A DNA stretch of 64,000 nucleotides from JBASEY01 sp049652745 (lineage in GTDB: Bacteria > CSSED10-310). A program made the position numbers and the translations under genes. Positions within the stretch are counted from its first letter, which is position 1. Each line of letters begins with the position of its first letter. Where the stretch lies: positions 62,001 through 126,000 of the forward strand of contig JBASEY010000033.1 of assembly GCA_049652745.1 (NCBI GenBank), given 5' to 3'. The notes under the pieces are model-generated. The model had not been told where the DNA came from and searched no databases. It worked only from the letters and a program-made list of their open reading frames with translations. Below, in pieces: positions 43,545-52,192 of the stretch.

Positions 43545-44870
43545 TCAAGCATGTTCACGCAGGCTCTTTTCAATATATTCATATTTTGGTGTCAGCTTTC
43601 CATTCAAAGCAATCACGGCTCCTTTTATTTCTTCAGGTAAACCTATTTGATCAAGAGGTTTAGTGAAATCTGCATATTGCATTCCCAGGAACAATTTTTT
43701 CAAGACACTTGAAAATCCCGAGGATGACTCAATCGGTATTTCACAAGGCAGGTTCTCGATAGACATGATTGTCGGACCATTTCCAACGAACCCGGTAACC
43801 GCACAATCTTTATCGACATCATATACAAAGCAGGGCTCATCCAAATCAGTGGCGATGATAGTCGCTTCAACCGATCCTTCCATATCACAGGAAATATCTC
43901 CTATCACTTTCAAACGGGAATCAGATGATTTATACAACGTGCGTATGTCCTTTTTGGTCAATAACCGCGGATAAGCTTGAGCCCAATAAATACAGTTGAC
44001 CATGAGTGACAGCATTGGCGCGACTTCGACAAAAGTGCTTTCATACCTCTCAGGATGATTAAAGTATTCTTGCAAATCAAATGCTTTGGACGTATCTTTG
44101 GGTCGATACATATCTTTTTCCTTAAATATCACTTTATACATCCCCGTCTCTGATTTCGGCAGATTTTTCAATCCTTTTCGCAGTTCATCCGGGGTAATCT
44201 CTTGGAAAGGTAAAAGATCGGCAATCTCTTGAACACCGATGGACACATTTCCATAGCCGGTGATTCCACAAATAAATGGTTTCAACTCGTGTGGAAAACC
44301 TTTTGCCAAGATTTCCGCTTTGATTTCCTTTAACTTATCGACACATTCAGCCAATGAGGCATAACGGTGAGGTTGCTCGATTTTTGCCAATGGATTATCG
44401 ATACCTTCCAAGGCAAGTCTTTTGCCATATGCGCTAAGCGATTCCACCATGCCGGCAATACCTGCATATCGACCGAAGAAGATCAATCTTTTCCCGTCTG
44501 AAGATACGATCTTTTCATAATCGATCAATGTACAGTTCTTCTGCAGCATAGCCTTCAGCATGGGCATATTGTAAGGCTGTCCTTTGATCACATGGGCAAA
44601 AAACATGTACGCCTTTCGAGAGATAAATTTTTCACCCGGTATCTCTTTCACTGCAATGATAATATCGGCTTCCGACAAATCTTCGTTAATTTCAGCGCCG
44701 GCCGCTAGATACTGGCTGTCAGGAAAAGCTCTGTGATTCTTAGCCGGCTGAACAATTACTCTAAACCCATGATCACGAATCAATTCAGCAGCATCGTCCG
44801 GAATCAATGGAACTCGTGTTTCCCATTTGTTTTTGTCTTCTCTGCGTATTCCTATAACAATTTTCTTCAT
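43545..44870 (-). CDS. Lysine-ketoglutarate reductase (LKR), AlaDH/PNT-type
   Basis: A 441-residue enzyme that condenses lysine with 2-oxoglutarate to saccharopine. The N-terminal AlaDH/PNT-type domain (IGIRREDKNKWETRVPLIPD, FFAHVIKGQPYNMPMLKAML) is followed by a nucleotide-binding region (CGITGYGNVSIGVQEIADLL) and LKR-type segments (GDISCDMEGSVEATI). The order and lengths match the LKR half of the bifunctional LKR/SDH enzyme of eukaryotes, here as a separate gene before SDH. ATG 44870 follows GGAGGCAAT. It heads a four-gene minus-strand run: LKR, SDH, GT2, membrane protein. Confidence 0.88.
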   Translation of the reverse strand: MKKIVIGIRREDKNKWETRVPLIPDDAAELIRDHGFRVIVQPAKNHRAFPDSQYLAAGAEINEDLSEADIIIAVKEIPGEKFISRKAYMFFAHVIKGQPYNMPMLKAMLQKNCTLIDYEKIVSSDGKRLIFFGRYAGIAGMVESLSAYGKRLALEGIDNPLAKIEQPHRYASLAECVDKLKEIKAEILAKGFPHELKPFICGITGYGNVSIGVQEIADLLPFQEITPDELRKGLKNLPKSETGMYKVIFKEKDMYRPKDTSKAFDLQEYFNHPERYESTFVEVAPMLSLMVNCIYWAQAYPRLLTKKDIRTLYKSSDSRLKVIGDISCDMEGSVEATIIATDLDEPCFVYDVDKDCAVTGFVGNGPTIMSIENLPCEIPIESSSGFSSVLKKLFLGMQYADFTKPLDQIGLPEEIKGAVIALNGKLTPKYEYIEKSLREHA

Positions 44871-45100
44871 AACTATTGCCTCCTAATCTGACGTTATGCG
44901 TCGCAACCTTATTGCATGAAATCTAAATAAAGTCAATGATTCCGGGCAATCTTCAATGATCAAACCGGAACTTGCGTTTCGTTTCAAATTTCATATATTC
45001 TGTTTTGCGATTGATCGCGTCTGCATAATTTCGATTTTAGGACACAACCTATTGAGAGGACTCGATCAAGGCTCTAAATTGATATCAACGGGAGGTTGGC

Positions 45101-45436
45101 ATGGAACAAATCACGTATGGAGATTTCCAAAAGCTTGATATCCGAATTGGAAAAGTTTTAACAGCAGAAGAGGTTCCAAACACAGATAAATTGATTCATT
45201 TAACGGTTGACATCGGCCAGGAGGAGGTGCGCCATCTTGTTGCAGGAATGAAAGATTACTACCGGCCTGAAGAAATGGTTGGAAAATTGATAGTTGTTCT
45301 TGCCAATCTCGAGCCGCGGAAAATGCGTGGTATTGTCAGTAACGGCATGCTTCTAGCGGCATCGACCGAAAACTTCGAAACCGTAAAATTACTGACGGTC
45401 GATTCTGAAATGCCACCTGGATCAAAAGTATCCTGA
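45101..45436 (+). CDS. Trbp111-like tRNA-binding protein (MetRS C-terminal-domain homologue)
   Basis: A 111-residue stand-alone OB-fold protein like the C-terminal domain of methionyl-tRNA synthetase and the free protein Trbp111, which bind the outside corner of tRNA as dimers. Motifs are DIRIGKVLTAEEVPNTDKLI, GKLIVVLANLEPRKMRG and SNGMLLAAS. ATG 45101 follows GGGAGG. No MetRS catalytic domain is encoded nearby. It converges on rtcB with a 12-nt gap. Upstream, 230 nt separate it from the LKR start; I see no clear promoter boxes there. Confidence 0.9.
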   Translation: MEQITYGDFQKLDIRIGKVLTAEEVPNTDKLIHLTVDIGQEEVRHLVAGMKDYYRPEEMVGKLIVVLANLEPRKMRGIVSNGMLLAASTENFETVKLLTVDSEMPPGSKVS

Positions 45437-45448
45437 TATTTGTTTTAT

Positions 45449-46882
45449 TCAGCCTTTCACCACACCCATAGGCTGCAATTCGGCAACGATCCGGGCAATA
45501 CCGCTTTTCTCCACTACTTTTATGACATCTGAGATATTTTTATAGGCATCCGGCATTTCTTCCAGGATTGTTCGGTTGCTGTCGGCTTTTACGTAAATAC
45601 CCTTTTCCTGTAATTCTTTACGTATTGAACGTTTCGCAGCCTGTTTCATGGCTGCTTTTCTAGACAGCACCCTTCCGGCCCCATGGCAAGCGGTTCCAAA
45701 TGTTTCATTCATTGCTGTTTCCGTCCCTGCCAGAACATAGGAAGCTGTTCCCATATCTCCCGGGATCAACACAGGCTGACCAGTCACTCGGTATTTTTCC
45801 GGCAATTCAAGATGGCCGGGTCCAAAAGCGCGCGTGGCGCCTTTGCGATGTACCGCCAGCTTTTTCTTTTGCCCATCGATCGAATGTGTTTCAAACTTTA
45901 CGATATTATGAGCAACATCATAAACCAGATGTGACGATTCCATCTCTTTTCCAAAGAGTTTTTCAAACTCTTCCCTTACAAAATGGGTCAAGCATTGGCG
46001 ATTAGCCCATGCAAAGTTTGCCGCCGCATGTATCGCTCCTATACATTGCTTGCCTTCAGAAGATTTCACGGGCACACATGCCAATTGTTTATCTGGAACA
46101 GAAATGGAGTATTTCGGCATCGATCGAACCATTACTTTGATGTAATCCGTACAAACCTGGTGCCCTAGGCCTCTGGATCCTGAATGAATCATCACGGCTA
46201 CCTGGTCCTTTTCAATCCCAAAAGCCGACGCCGCTTTTAGATCAAATATTTTTGTGACGCGTTGAATCTCAATGAAATGATTACCGGATCCCAACGTTCC
46301 AAGCTGGTTTTTTCCACGTTCTAAAGCTCTTTCACTGACCGCATCAGGATCCGCTCCTGACAGAGCGCCTGACGCTTCACAAAACTCAACATCTCTACTA
46401 AAGCCATATCCCGCATCCACCGCCCATTGTGCTCCCCGCTCCAAAACAGAACGCAAATCATGAGGTTTCAACAACACTTTTCCATCTCTACCCACACCGC
46501 TTGGAATATTTTGAAAAAGCTTATCCACCAGACTTTCCAATTCAGTAACCAATCGACTGAATTTAAGAGGAAAAGTGACTAATCGGACACCACAATTGAT
46601 ATCATAACCGACTCCTCCTGGAGTAACGCATCCGTCTTCGACATCTGTCGCTATAACTCCGCCTATCGGCAATCCATAGCCGAAATGAATATCGGGCATG
46701 GCAATCACAGCCTTGACGACCCCCGGTAATGTCGTTGCGTTAGCCAACTGCTGTAATGATCCATCGTTTTTGACAGCCCTGATCATTGATTCATCGGCGT
46801 ACAGCAAGCCTGGAACGCGCATCCCAGGAATCGTTCCTAACGGCAGGCGCCATCGATATCCGTCCAACCGTTCGACATTCAT
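45449..46882 (-). CDS. rtcB: RNA-splicing ligase RtcB
   Basis: GTP- and Mn-dependent ligase that joins 2',3'-cyclic phosphate (or 3'-phosphate) and 5'-OH RNA ends, 477 residues. Key parts are visible: MPDIHFGYGLPIGGVIATD, the metal-binding Cys in YDINCGVRLV, GTLGSGNHFIEIQ, HSGSRGLGHQVC, PGDMGTASYVLAG and the histidine that carries GMP in CHGAGRVLSRKAA. ATG 46882 follows AGGAGCGGAGCT. The start is 24 nt after the stop of the DUF2062-archease gene, so ligase and activator are cotranscribed. Complete and apparently active. Confidence 0.97.
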   Translation of the reverse strand: MNVERLDGYRWRLPLGTIPGMRVPGLLYADESMIRAVKNDGSLQQLANATTLPGVVKAVIAMPDIHFGYGLPIGGVIATDVEDGCVTPGGVGYDINCGVRLVTFPLKFSRLVTELESLVDKLFQNIPSGVGRDGKVLLKPHDLRSVLERGAQWAVDAGYGFSRDVEFCEASGALSGADPDAVSERALERGKNQLGTLGSGNHFIEIQRVTKIFDLKAASAFGIEKDQVAVMIHSGSRGLGHQVCTDYIKVMVRSMPKYSISVPDKQLACVPVKSSEGKQCIGAIHAAANFAWANRQCLTHFVREEFEKLFGKEMESSHLVYDVAHNIVKFETHSIDGQKKKLAVHRKGATRAFGPGHLELPEKYRVTGQPVLIPGDMGTASYVLAGTETAMNETFGTACHGAGRVLSRKAAMKQAAKRSIRKELQEKGIYVKADSNRTILEEMPDAYKNISDVIKVVEKSGIARIVAELQPMGVVKG

Positions 46883-46906
46883 AGCTCCGCTCCTGACATC
46901 GAGCCA

Positions 46907-47863
46907 TTAAATATCAAAAATAATACGTGTTTTATATATATCATTGTGTTTTTCAACAGTCAGTCCATGCCATGTGACCGCTTTAATCTCATGGCGAAAT
47001 ACATGGGTTTCTCTGCTGACTTTGTCTCCCAGCATTTCAGCAGAAAAGGCATCATCGGTAATAATTATATCAAACTTTGAAAAAATCAGTTTTTGTGTTT
47101 CGAATAGATACAACAACTCAGATAACCAATCGACCATCATCATGGAAAAATCGTCGGATTGAAAGCTTATTCTGTGAAAAATCCTGGGTTCTACCGCCTT
47201 TATATCGGTCAACAGGTTGCCCAATGCCCATCCTGCTGTGGAGAACAAAGCTGTAAGATTGGGCGCTCTTATCGATACGGCGATATCCGCCATAGTGCCG
47301 ATTTCTATTATTTTACCGTAGGGACTGTCCATAGCGCTCTTCTTTTTTTTCCGAAGTTTTCTGAAGCGTTCTATTGAAAGACGAAGCGTGAAATATCCTA
47401 TTATGCTTAAACTTAATCCCAATATGGTACACCCGAGGAAAAGCTGTTTGAGAAGCGTAATCATCTCTTTTGTTCTACGAATGTAGACGATGTCAAATTT
47501 CATGACTTTTTTTATCGTATCGAACAGGACGGCGCGAGATACATGCCCGGAGGTCGGCAATAAAAATTTGCCAATTCGATAGCCGGCATAATAGACGAAG
47601 GGCATAATGAGCGGCATTGTCAGCCAGGCGCCCATTAAAGCCGTGATAAGATTAAATCTAAAAATAGAAACCAGCACTAAAATCAATACGGTATGAATGC
47701 CATAGAAAGGTGTTGTTCCGACAAAAAGTCCAATTGCAAATGAAAGTGCAAGCCAATGCGCATCGCCTTTCAGAGATAATATAAAGATAATATTTTGTTT
47801 AAGAGTTTTACCCGCGAATATCTTTTTTACATCTTTTGCTGGAGAAAAAAAAGAATTCAGCAT
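46907..47863 (-). CDS. DUF2062 membrane domain fused to archease (RtcB activator)
   Basis: One 318-residue frame. Residues about 1-177 are a DUF2062-type membrane domain (LALSFAIGLFVGTTPFYGIH, ALMGAWLTMPLIMPFVYYAG, ending in IIGYFTLRLSIERFRKLRKK). Residues 178-318 look like archease: MADIAVSIRAPNLTALFSTA, SDDFSMMMVDWLSELLYLFE and the C-terminal signature HEIKAVTWHGLTVEK with a final IFDI. The usual HTAD motif reads TMAD, so the His is lost while the Asp is kept. The junction contains an A8 run (47343-47350 in complement) and an internal ATG at 47332 that would make a 141-residue archease of normal size. A true fusion, an internal start or an assembly indel are all possible. rtcB follows 24 nt later. 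Confidence 0.8.
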   Translation of the reverse strand: MLNSFFSPAKDVKKIFAGKTLKQNIIFILSLKGDAHWLALSFAIGLFVGTTPFYGIHTVLILVLVSIFRFNLITALMGAWLTMPLIMPFVYYAGYRIGKFLLPTSGHVSRAVLFDTIKKVMKFDIVYIRRTKEMITLLKQLFLGCTILGLSLSIIGYFTLRLSIERFRKLRKKKKSAMDSPYGKIIEIGTMADIAVSIRAPNLTALFSTAGWALGNLLTDIKAVEPRIFHRISFQSDDFSMMMVDWLSELLYLFETQKLIFSKFDIIITDDAFSAEMLGDKVSRETHVFRHEIKAVTWHGLTVEKHNDIYKTRIIFDI

Positions 47864-47876
47864 TGGAAGGATTCCA

Positions 47877-50006
47877 TCAGCGGCTCAATTGAATTTTTCT
47901 CAACATTCGCTTGGCTTTAATGTTATTTGGATTCTGTTCCAAAACTTGTTTCAAAGCTCTGATGGCGAAGCCGGTAAGATTGAGTTGATAGACCAATTCT
48001 GCGACCTCGATCAAAATATCTTCGTTATCTGGAGCCAAATGATATGCCCGGTGGAAAAAACGAATTGCTTGTTTCCGCCATTTCACATTTTCAGCGAGAA
48101 GTTTTGCCATTTCGTGATAATACTGGGCATTTTCCGGATCAAGGCTGATACTGCCACGTACAAAGCGCATCGCGAGCATTTTATCACCTCGACGATTGGC
48201 TATTTTGGCTGATAAAAGATGCTGCTCCGCAAGAAGTAGCTTCTTTTTTTGAACTTCAACCGCCATCTGTTCCCTTGCAAGCAATTCTTCGTCATACACC
48301 TTTCTTTTCCCGGGGTCAGAGAGAGTTGAATAAGCCTCCCGCATCATTTCTACGATTTGGGCAATCTGCGGGGCCATCGATGAGAATTCACGTATAAACG
48401 CATCATCCGGTAATAAATGTGTTTCCCATTGCCTATAAGCCTCCTCAACTTGTTCTTGGGAAGCATCCCGTTCAATGCGAAGAAGCTCATAATAAGTCAT
48501 TATCTGCATTCTTCGATGTATGGATAACATTTCTCGCTTTTTTCTTCTGAGGACATCCTGAAAATCTACATTTTGTTTTTTCAATTCATCGATGAGATGC
48601 TCTTTCATTTTTTCATCGTCTGTCGCCTTCAGACGATTTTCCATCTCTTCAATCCTGCGCTGCAATGTCGACAGCTCAGCCGTGTCCTCAACCCAATCCG
48701 CCCAGGTGCTTGTCCAGTCTTTCTCAAAATCGCGGGACAGTTCCTCTTCGGAAATCATCCACAGATTCCACTGTTCTTCTTCATCTTCAATTTCCAAGAT
48801 ATCTTTCGTCAAATCAGAACCGAAAAGTTCAGATTCACCGTCGACGACTTTACCATCGATAATGAACGCTATTCGCTCATCATCTTCTAAACTGCTAAAA
48901 GATTCATCACCCGACCCTATTTTGGTCAAACCATCTATATCCACCCCGCCGGACTTGACGTCCACAAATTTATCACCGCGTTGATAGGAAATATCGACAT
49001 CGTAGCCAACATCATCCGGGCCTTTTTCCTGTTGCAAATGTAACGCTTTGGCCAAATCCAAAAAATCGCTGTCCATATTCTTCGCCAATTTTCGAAGCTC
49101 GAGCATTTCCTCATCCGTTAAAACCACTTCATCAGTTACATATATCAGATTCGACTCTGAATCAGCATGATCCTCCGATATTTGGCCGGTGTCCGTTTCA
49201 TCATCTGAAATTATTTTTTCTTCTTTTAACTGCTCTTCCTCTTGATGAAGTTCCAGTTCCTTTTCATCAAGTAGTTTCAGAAATCTTTTTTCGGATTCAG
49301 GTTCATGTATTAGACAGCCCTCAAGATACAACTGGGCAAAGCGTCTGGCCATTGCTAATTTTTTGCTTCCTCCCATTGTCAAAATATCATGGATGATCAG
49401 TTTTCCATCAATCCTCGACAGGTAAAAACCATCCTCAGGGGTCAATTTATAGTTGCAAGCCTTTGAAAAAAAATCCGTATTTATGGCCAAAACCCGTTGA
49501 TATCCTCCTATAAGATTGACTAGAACATCCACATTTTGAATGCGTTCCAGCAGACTTTGCATCAGTTTTATGGTGTCCATGTCGACGACGGGCAATTTTT
49601 CCGACGGCGCCAAAGCATTAACGAAAGAATATTCGGCATCCATCCATTCAAAAAAAGATAATAAAATTTCTCGAATGAGAATACGTAAATACCATCTTTG
49701 TGTCGATGGATCGACAACTATTTCTACCTCTTTACTATTCCAGCCATGTTTCGCGACGAGATCAGTAAAGTTATCCAGGCCGTCATCTTCAAGAAGCTCG
49801 CCTTGGTATAACAAATCAATCAAATCTTTTTCTGATTGATCGGATTCGATTGTGATTATTGAACCGTCAATAAAGTAGACTTTCAGCATTTGCTCTTTCC
49901 GAAAGAACGTCATGCAGCCTGATATTTTCATATCATAAATGTGTTTAAAAAGACACAGAATCGGTGTCCGTTGAAGCGTACCTTTCTCTAAATTAATTTG
50001 AACCAC
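47877..50006 (-). CDS. PATAN (DUF4388) protein with degenerate J domain and TPRs
   Basis: A 709-residue cytoplasmic protein. The N-terminal part (KISGCMTFFRKEQMLKVYFI, DLIDLLYQGELL) is a PATAN/DUF4388-type domain as found in pilus- and motility-linked regulators. A long acidic middle (residues about 250-480) ends in a coiled coil (LQRRIEEMENRLKATDDEKM). Residues about 500-570 resemble a J domain (MTYYELLRIERDASQEQVEE, AYSTLSDPGKRKVYDEELL) but the HPD tripeptide reads LPD, so DnaK stimulation is unlikely. TPR-like repeats finish the protein. The start is GTG 50006 with a GGGAG site. Gaps of 67 nt to the GspE-like gene and 13 nt to the DUF2062-archease gene suggest one operon. Confidence 0.75.
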   Translation of the reverse strand: MVQINLEKGTLQRTPILCLFKHIYDMKISGCMTFFRKEQMLKVYFIDGSIITIESDQSEKDLIDLLYQGELLEDDGLDNFTDLVAKHGWNSKEVEIVVDPSTQRWYLRILIREILLSFFEWMDAEYSFVNALAPSEKLPVVDMDTIKLMQSLLERIQNVDVLVNLIGGYQRVLAINTDFFSKACNYKLTPEDGFYLSRIDGKLIIHDILTMGGSKKLAMARRFAQLYLEGCLIHEPESEKRFLKLLDEKELELHQEEEQLKEEKIISDDETDTGQISEDHADSESNLIYVTDEVVLTDEEMLELRKLAKNMDSDFLDLAKALHLQQEKGPDDVGYDVDISYQRGDKFVDVKSGGVDIDGLTKIGSGDESFSSLEDDERIAFIIDGKVVDGESELFGSDLTKDILEIEDEEEQWNLWMISEEELSRDFEKDWTSTWADWVEDTAELSTLQRRIEEMENRLKATDDEKMKEHLIDELKKQNVDFQDVLRRKKREMLSIHRRMQIMTYYELLRIERDASQEQVEEAYRQWETHLLPDDAFIREFSSMAPQIAQIVEMMREAYSTLSDPGKRKVYDEELLAREQMAVEVQKKKLLLAEQHLLSAKIANRRGDKMLAMRFVRGSISLDPENAQYYHEMAKLLAENVKWRKQAIRFFHRAYHLAPDNEDILIEVAELVYQLNLTGFAIRALKQVLEQNPNNIKAKRMLRKIQLSR

Positions 50007-50073
50007 AGGGTTTTCTCCCGGAACTAGACGGCCATTTTTTTCAATTCAACTCGAATTGACCGCTTGATATGTA

Positions 50074-51642
50074 TTATAGAAGATTTCTTGCTAAATCTTC
50101 AACATCAACAAGCCCTTCAATAACTTTTTGCAACCCATCCTCCAAAATTGTTTTCATTCCTTCTTGTCTGGCCAATTGTTGGAGTTCACTGGTGCTGATT
50201 TTTGTCTGCAAGGCCTCTTTCAAACGCATTGATGGTTGAAGCAATTCAAAAACCCCTATGCGCCCCTTGTATCCTTTATAATCACATAATTCACATCCAC
50301 GACCTCGTACAAAACGAATATTCTGATCGGGCTGAATTCCCAGGACTTTCAATGTATTCAGCGATGGAACGATTGGCTCCAGACAATGAGGACAATTTCT
50401 TCGTAAGAGGCGCTGAGACAGTATCCCTGTTATGGATGATGCAACAAGAAAAGGTTCGATTCCCATTTCGATCATCCTGTTAAACACGCCCACAGCAGAG
50501 TCTGCATGGATAGTTGATATTACAAGATGACCCGTCAAACCGGCCTGCGTACAAATTTCTGCAGTCTCGCGATCTCTTATTTCACCAACGACAATCACAT
50601 CCGGATCCTGTCTCAAAATGGAACGCAGCCCATTAGCAAATGTCAAATCACGTTTAGGGTTGACCTGAGTTTGGTTAACACCAAATATTTCCCGCTCGAC
50701 CGGATCTTCTATTGTCACAATATTCGTTGTTTCTCCACGATTTTGAATAATATAACGAATAGCTGAATAAATCGTCGTTGTCTTGCCGCTTCCTGTCGGT
50801 CCAGTCAGCAAGATTGTTCCCTGTGGATTCAGCAATAACGCGGAAAACCTATTCAACAAATCAGGAGATAGCCCAAGGTTTTTCACGTTAAAATCATGTT
50901 CACCCGATTCAAACAGCCGAATGACAATCTTATCTCCATGCAAAGTCGGTAGAAAAGACAGCCTGAAATCATAGTTTTTATTATTCCACCTGATTTCAAT
51001 TCGGCCATCCTGCGGTGTTCCTTTTTCATATATCGTCAGGTTGGCTAAAACACGCAACCGGGAACTCAAGCGCGCCATTAAATGTTTCGGAATTTGTCCC
51101 ACCTCATTTAGAACACCGTCCATACGATACTTGATTGTAGTCTTGACCGAAGAAGGCTCAATATGGATATCGCTTGTGCGGTTCATTATGGCATAACAGA
51201 CAATTCCATCGACAAGATCCGGAACCCCTTTATCACCTCGCCTGCTTAACTGTGCTAGCCTGGATGGCACGGCGTTCAGTTTGACATCACTGAATTCGGT
51301 TGAATGGCTATCAAGATTGTAGACTCGAATCGGCAGAATGACATCCTCATATCGCTGCTTTAATCTCTGTTTGGCTTCTTTTTTAATCTTAATTGACTGA
51401 AAAATGGCGGCCAAAGTGGCAATTGTTGCCGTTGTCAACAGAAACGCCAACAATACGATAACGGCAGTATGTGATAATACAGCATGAATGCTTCCAATCA
51501 AAGTAGATGGAGAAAGATCGGTATACAGTAAAGCAAACCCTAGACCCATCGCCAACGCCAAAACGCTTATAAGCAATGCTGGGATACTATTCCTAGGCGA
51601 TTTTTCAGAAATTCGCATTACCATCACCAGTGAAAAGGCCAA
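50074..51642 (-). CDS. GspE/PilB-type ATPase with N-terminal membrane helices
   Basis: A 522-residue secretion/pilus-assembly ATPase. The motor part is complete: SDIHIEPSS, Walker A GPTGSGKTTTIYSA, Asp box TIEDPVEREIFG, Walker B DPDVIVVGEIRDRET, His box GHLVISTIHADSA, and a zinc site with CPHC and CELC. Instead of the usual soluble GspE N-domain, the first 85 residues hold two membrane helices (ALLISVLALAMGLGFALLYT and AVIVLLAFLLTTATIATLAA). The start may be TTG 51642 or ATG 51624/51618. It lies 8 nt after bactofilin and before the PATAN/J/TPR gene. No pilin or platform gene is nearby, so its machine is unknown. Confidence 0.85.
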   Translation of the reverse strand: MAFSLVMVMRISEKSPRNSIPALLISVLALAMGLGFALLYTDLSPSTLIGSIHAVLSHTAVIVLLAFLLTTATIATLAAIFQSIKIKKEAKQRLKQRYEDVILPIRVYNLDSHSTEFSDVKLNAVPSRLAQLSRRGDKGVPDLVDGIVCYAIMNRTSDIHIEPSSVKTTIKYRMDGVLNEVGQIPKHLMARLSSRLRVLANLTIYEKGTPQDGRIEIRWNNKNYDFRLSFLPTLHGDKIVIRLFESGEHDFNVKNLGLSPDLLNRFSALLLNPQGTILLTGPTGSGKTTTIYSAIRYIIQNRGETTNIVTIEDPVEREIFGVNQTQVNPKRDLTFANGLRSILRQDPDVIVVGEIRDRETAEICTQAGLTGHLVISTIHADSAVGVFNRMIEMGIEPFLVASSITGILSQRLLRRNCPHCLEPIVPSLNTLKVLGIQPDQNIRFVRGRGCELCDYKGYKGRIGVFELLQPSMRLKEALQTKISTSELQQLARQEGMKTILEDGLQKVIEGLVDVEDLARNLL

Positions 51643-51650
51643 GAATATTT

Positions 51651-52001
51651 TTATTTACGCTCGGTCAGCTTATCTTCGACCTCAAAATTACCACATAAAA
51701 ATGCGCCTTCGGCAATGTCGATACGGGAAGTTTTAACATCACACAACACTTTGCCCGTCGATTTGATCGTTATTTTGGAATCGGCATCAATACTGCCTCT
51801 GACTTCCCCGGCAACGAAGACTTCTTTGACAACAAGTTTGCCTTCGACACAACCCGTTTGATCGATCGTCATCGTTCCGTTTTTAATATGCACTTCTCCT
51901 TCAATACATCCCGCGATATTGATGTCTCCATCTCCGGTAATGTTGCCATTAATAATCAAGCCATTCGCAATTACGCTGACTCCATTGACCCGGTTTGCCA
52001 T
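51651..52001 (-). CDS. Bactofilin
   Basis: A 116-residue cytoskeletal protein of the bactofilin (DUF583) family, which forms right-handed beta-helix polymers used in cell shape and polar positioning, including of motility proteins. Repeated turns are visible as GLIINGNITGDGDINIAGCI, GEVHIKNGTMTIDQTGCVEG and ADSKITIKSTGKVLCDVKTS. ATG 52001 has a GGAGG site, better than the upstream methionine at 52013. It is the first gene of a minus-strand run with the GspE-like ATPase, PATAN/J/TPR, DUF2062-archease and rtcB. Confidence 0.9.
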   Translation of the reverse strand: MANRVNGVSVIANGLIINGNITGDGDINIAGCIEGEVHIKNGTMTIDQTGCVEGKLVVKEVFVAGEVRGSIDADSKITIKSTGKVLCDVKTSRIDIAEGAFLCGNFEVEDKLTERK

Positions 52002-52124
52002 GATATCCTCCAAATTTCAGTTAAATTGTTACTCGTTATAAAACTTCACCTGGTGTATTAGTATAAAGACTAACCCGGATTCCGGCAAGAAAATTCACTC
52101 AGAGAGTTGAACTCGATCCATGCC

Positions 52125-52153
52125 TTGACCCAAGCTGGATAGAATACTATGAT
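52125..52153 (+). promoter_or_regulatory. Sigma70-type promoter of pyrDE
   Basis: TTGACC (52125-52130), a 17-nt spacer and TATGAT (52148-52153), each 5 of 6 to consensus, 39 nt before the TTG start of pyrD. The region back to 52002 must also hold the bactofilin promoter, not identified. Confidence 0.65.
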
Positions 52154-52192
52154 TTTTCAGATCGGCAGGTCTTTACTTTCAGGAGATTAGCT

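Noticed and set aside
44956..45138. Open frame of 60 codons before the Trbp111-like gene
   Set aside because: It overlaps that gene in another frame and has no ribosome site; the region is a divergent promoter area.
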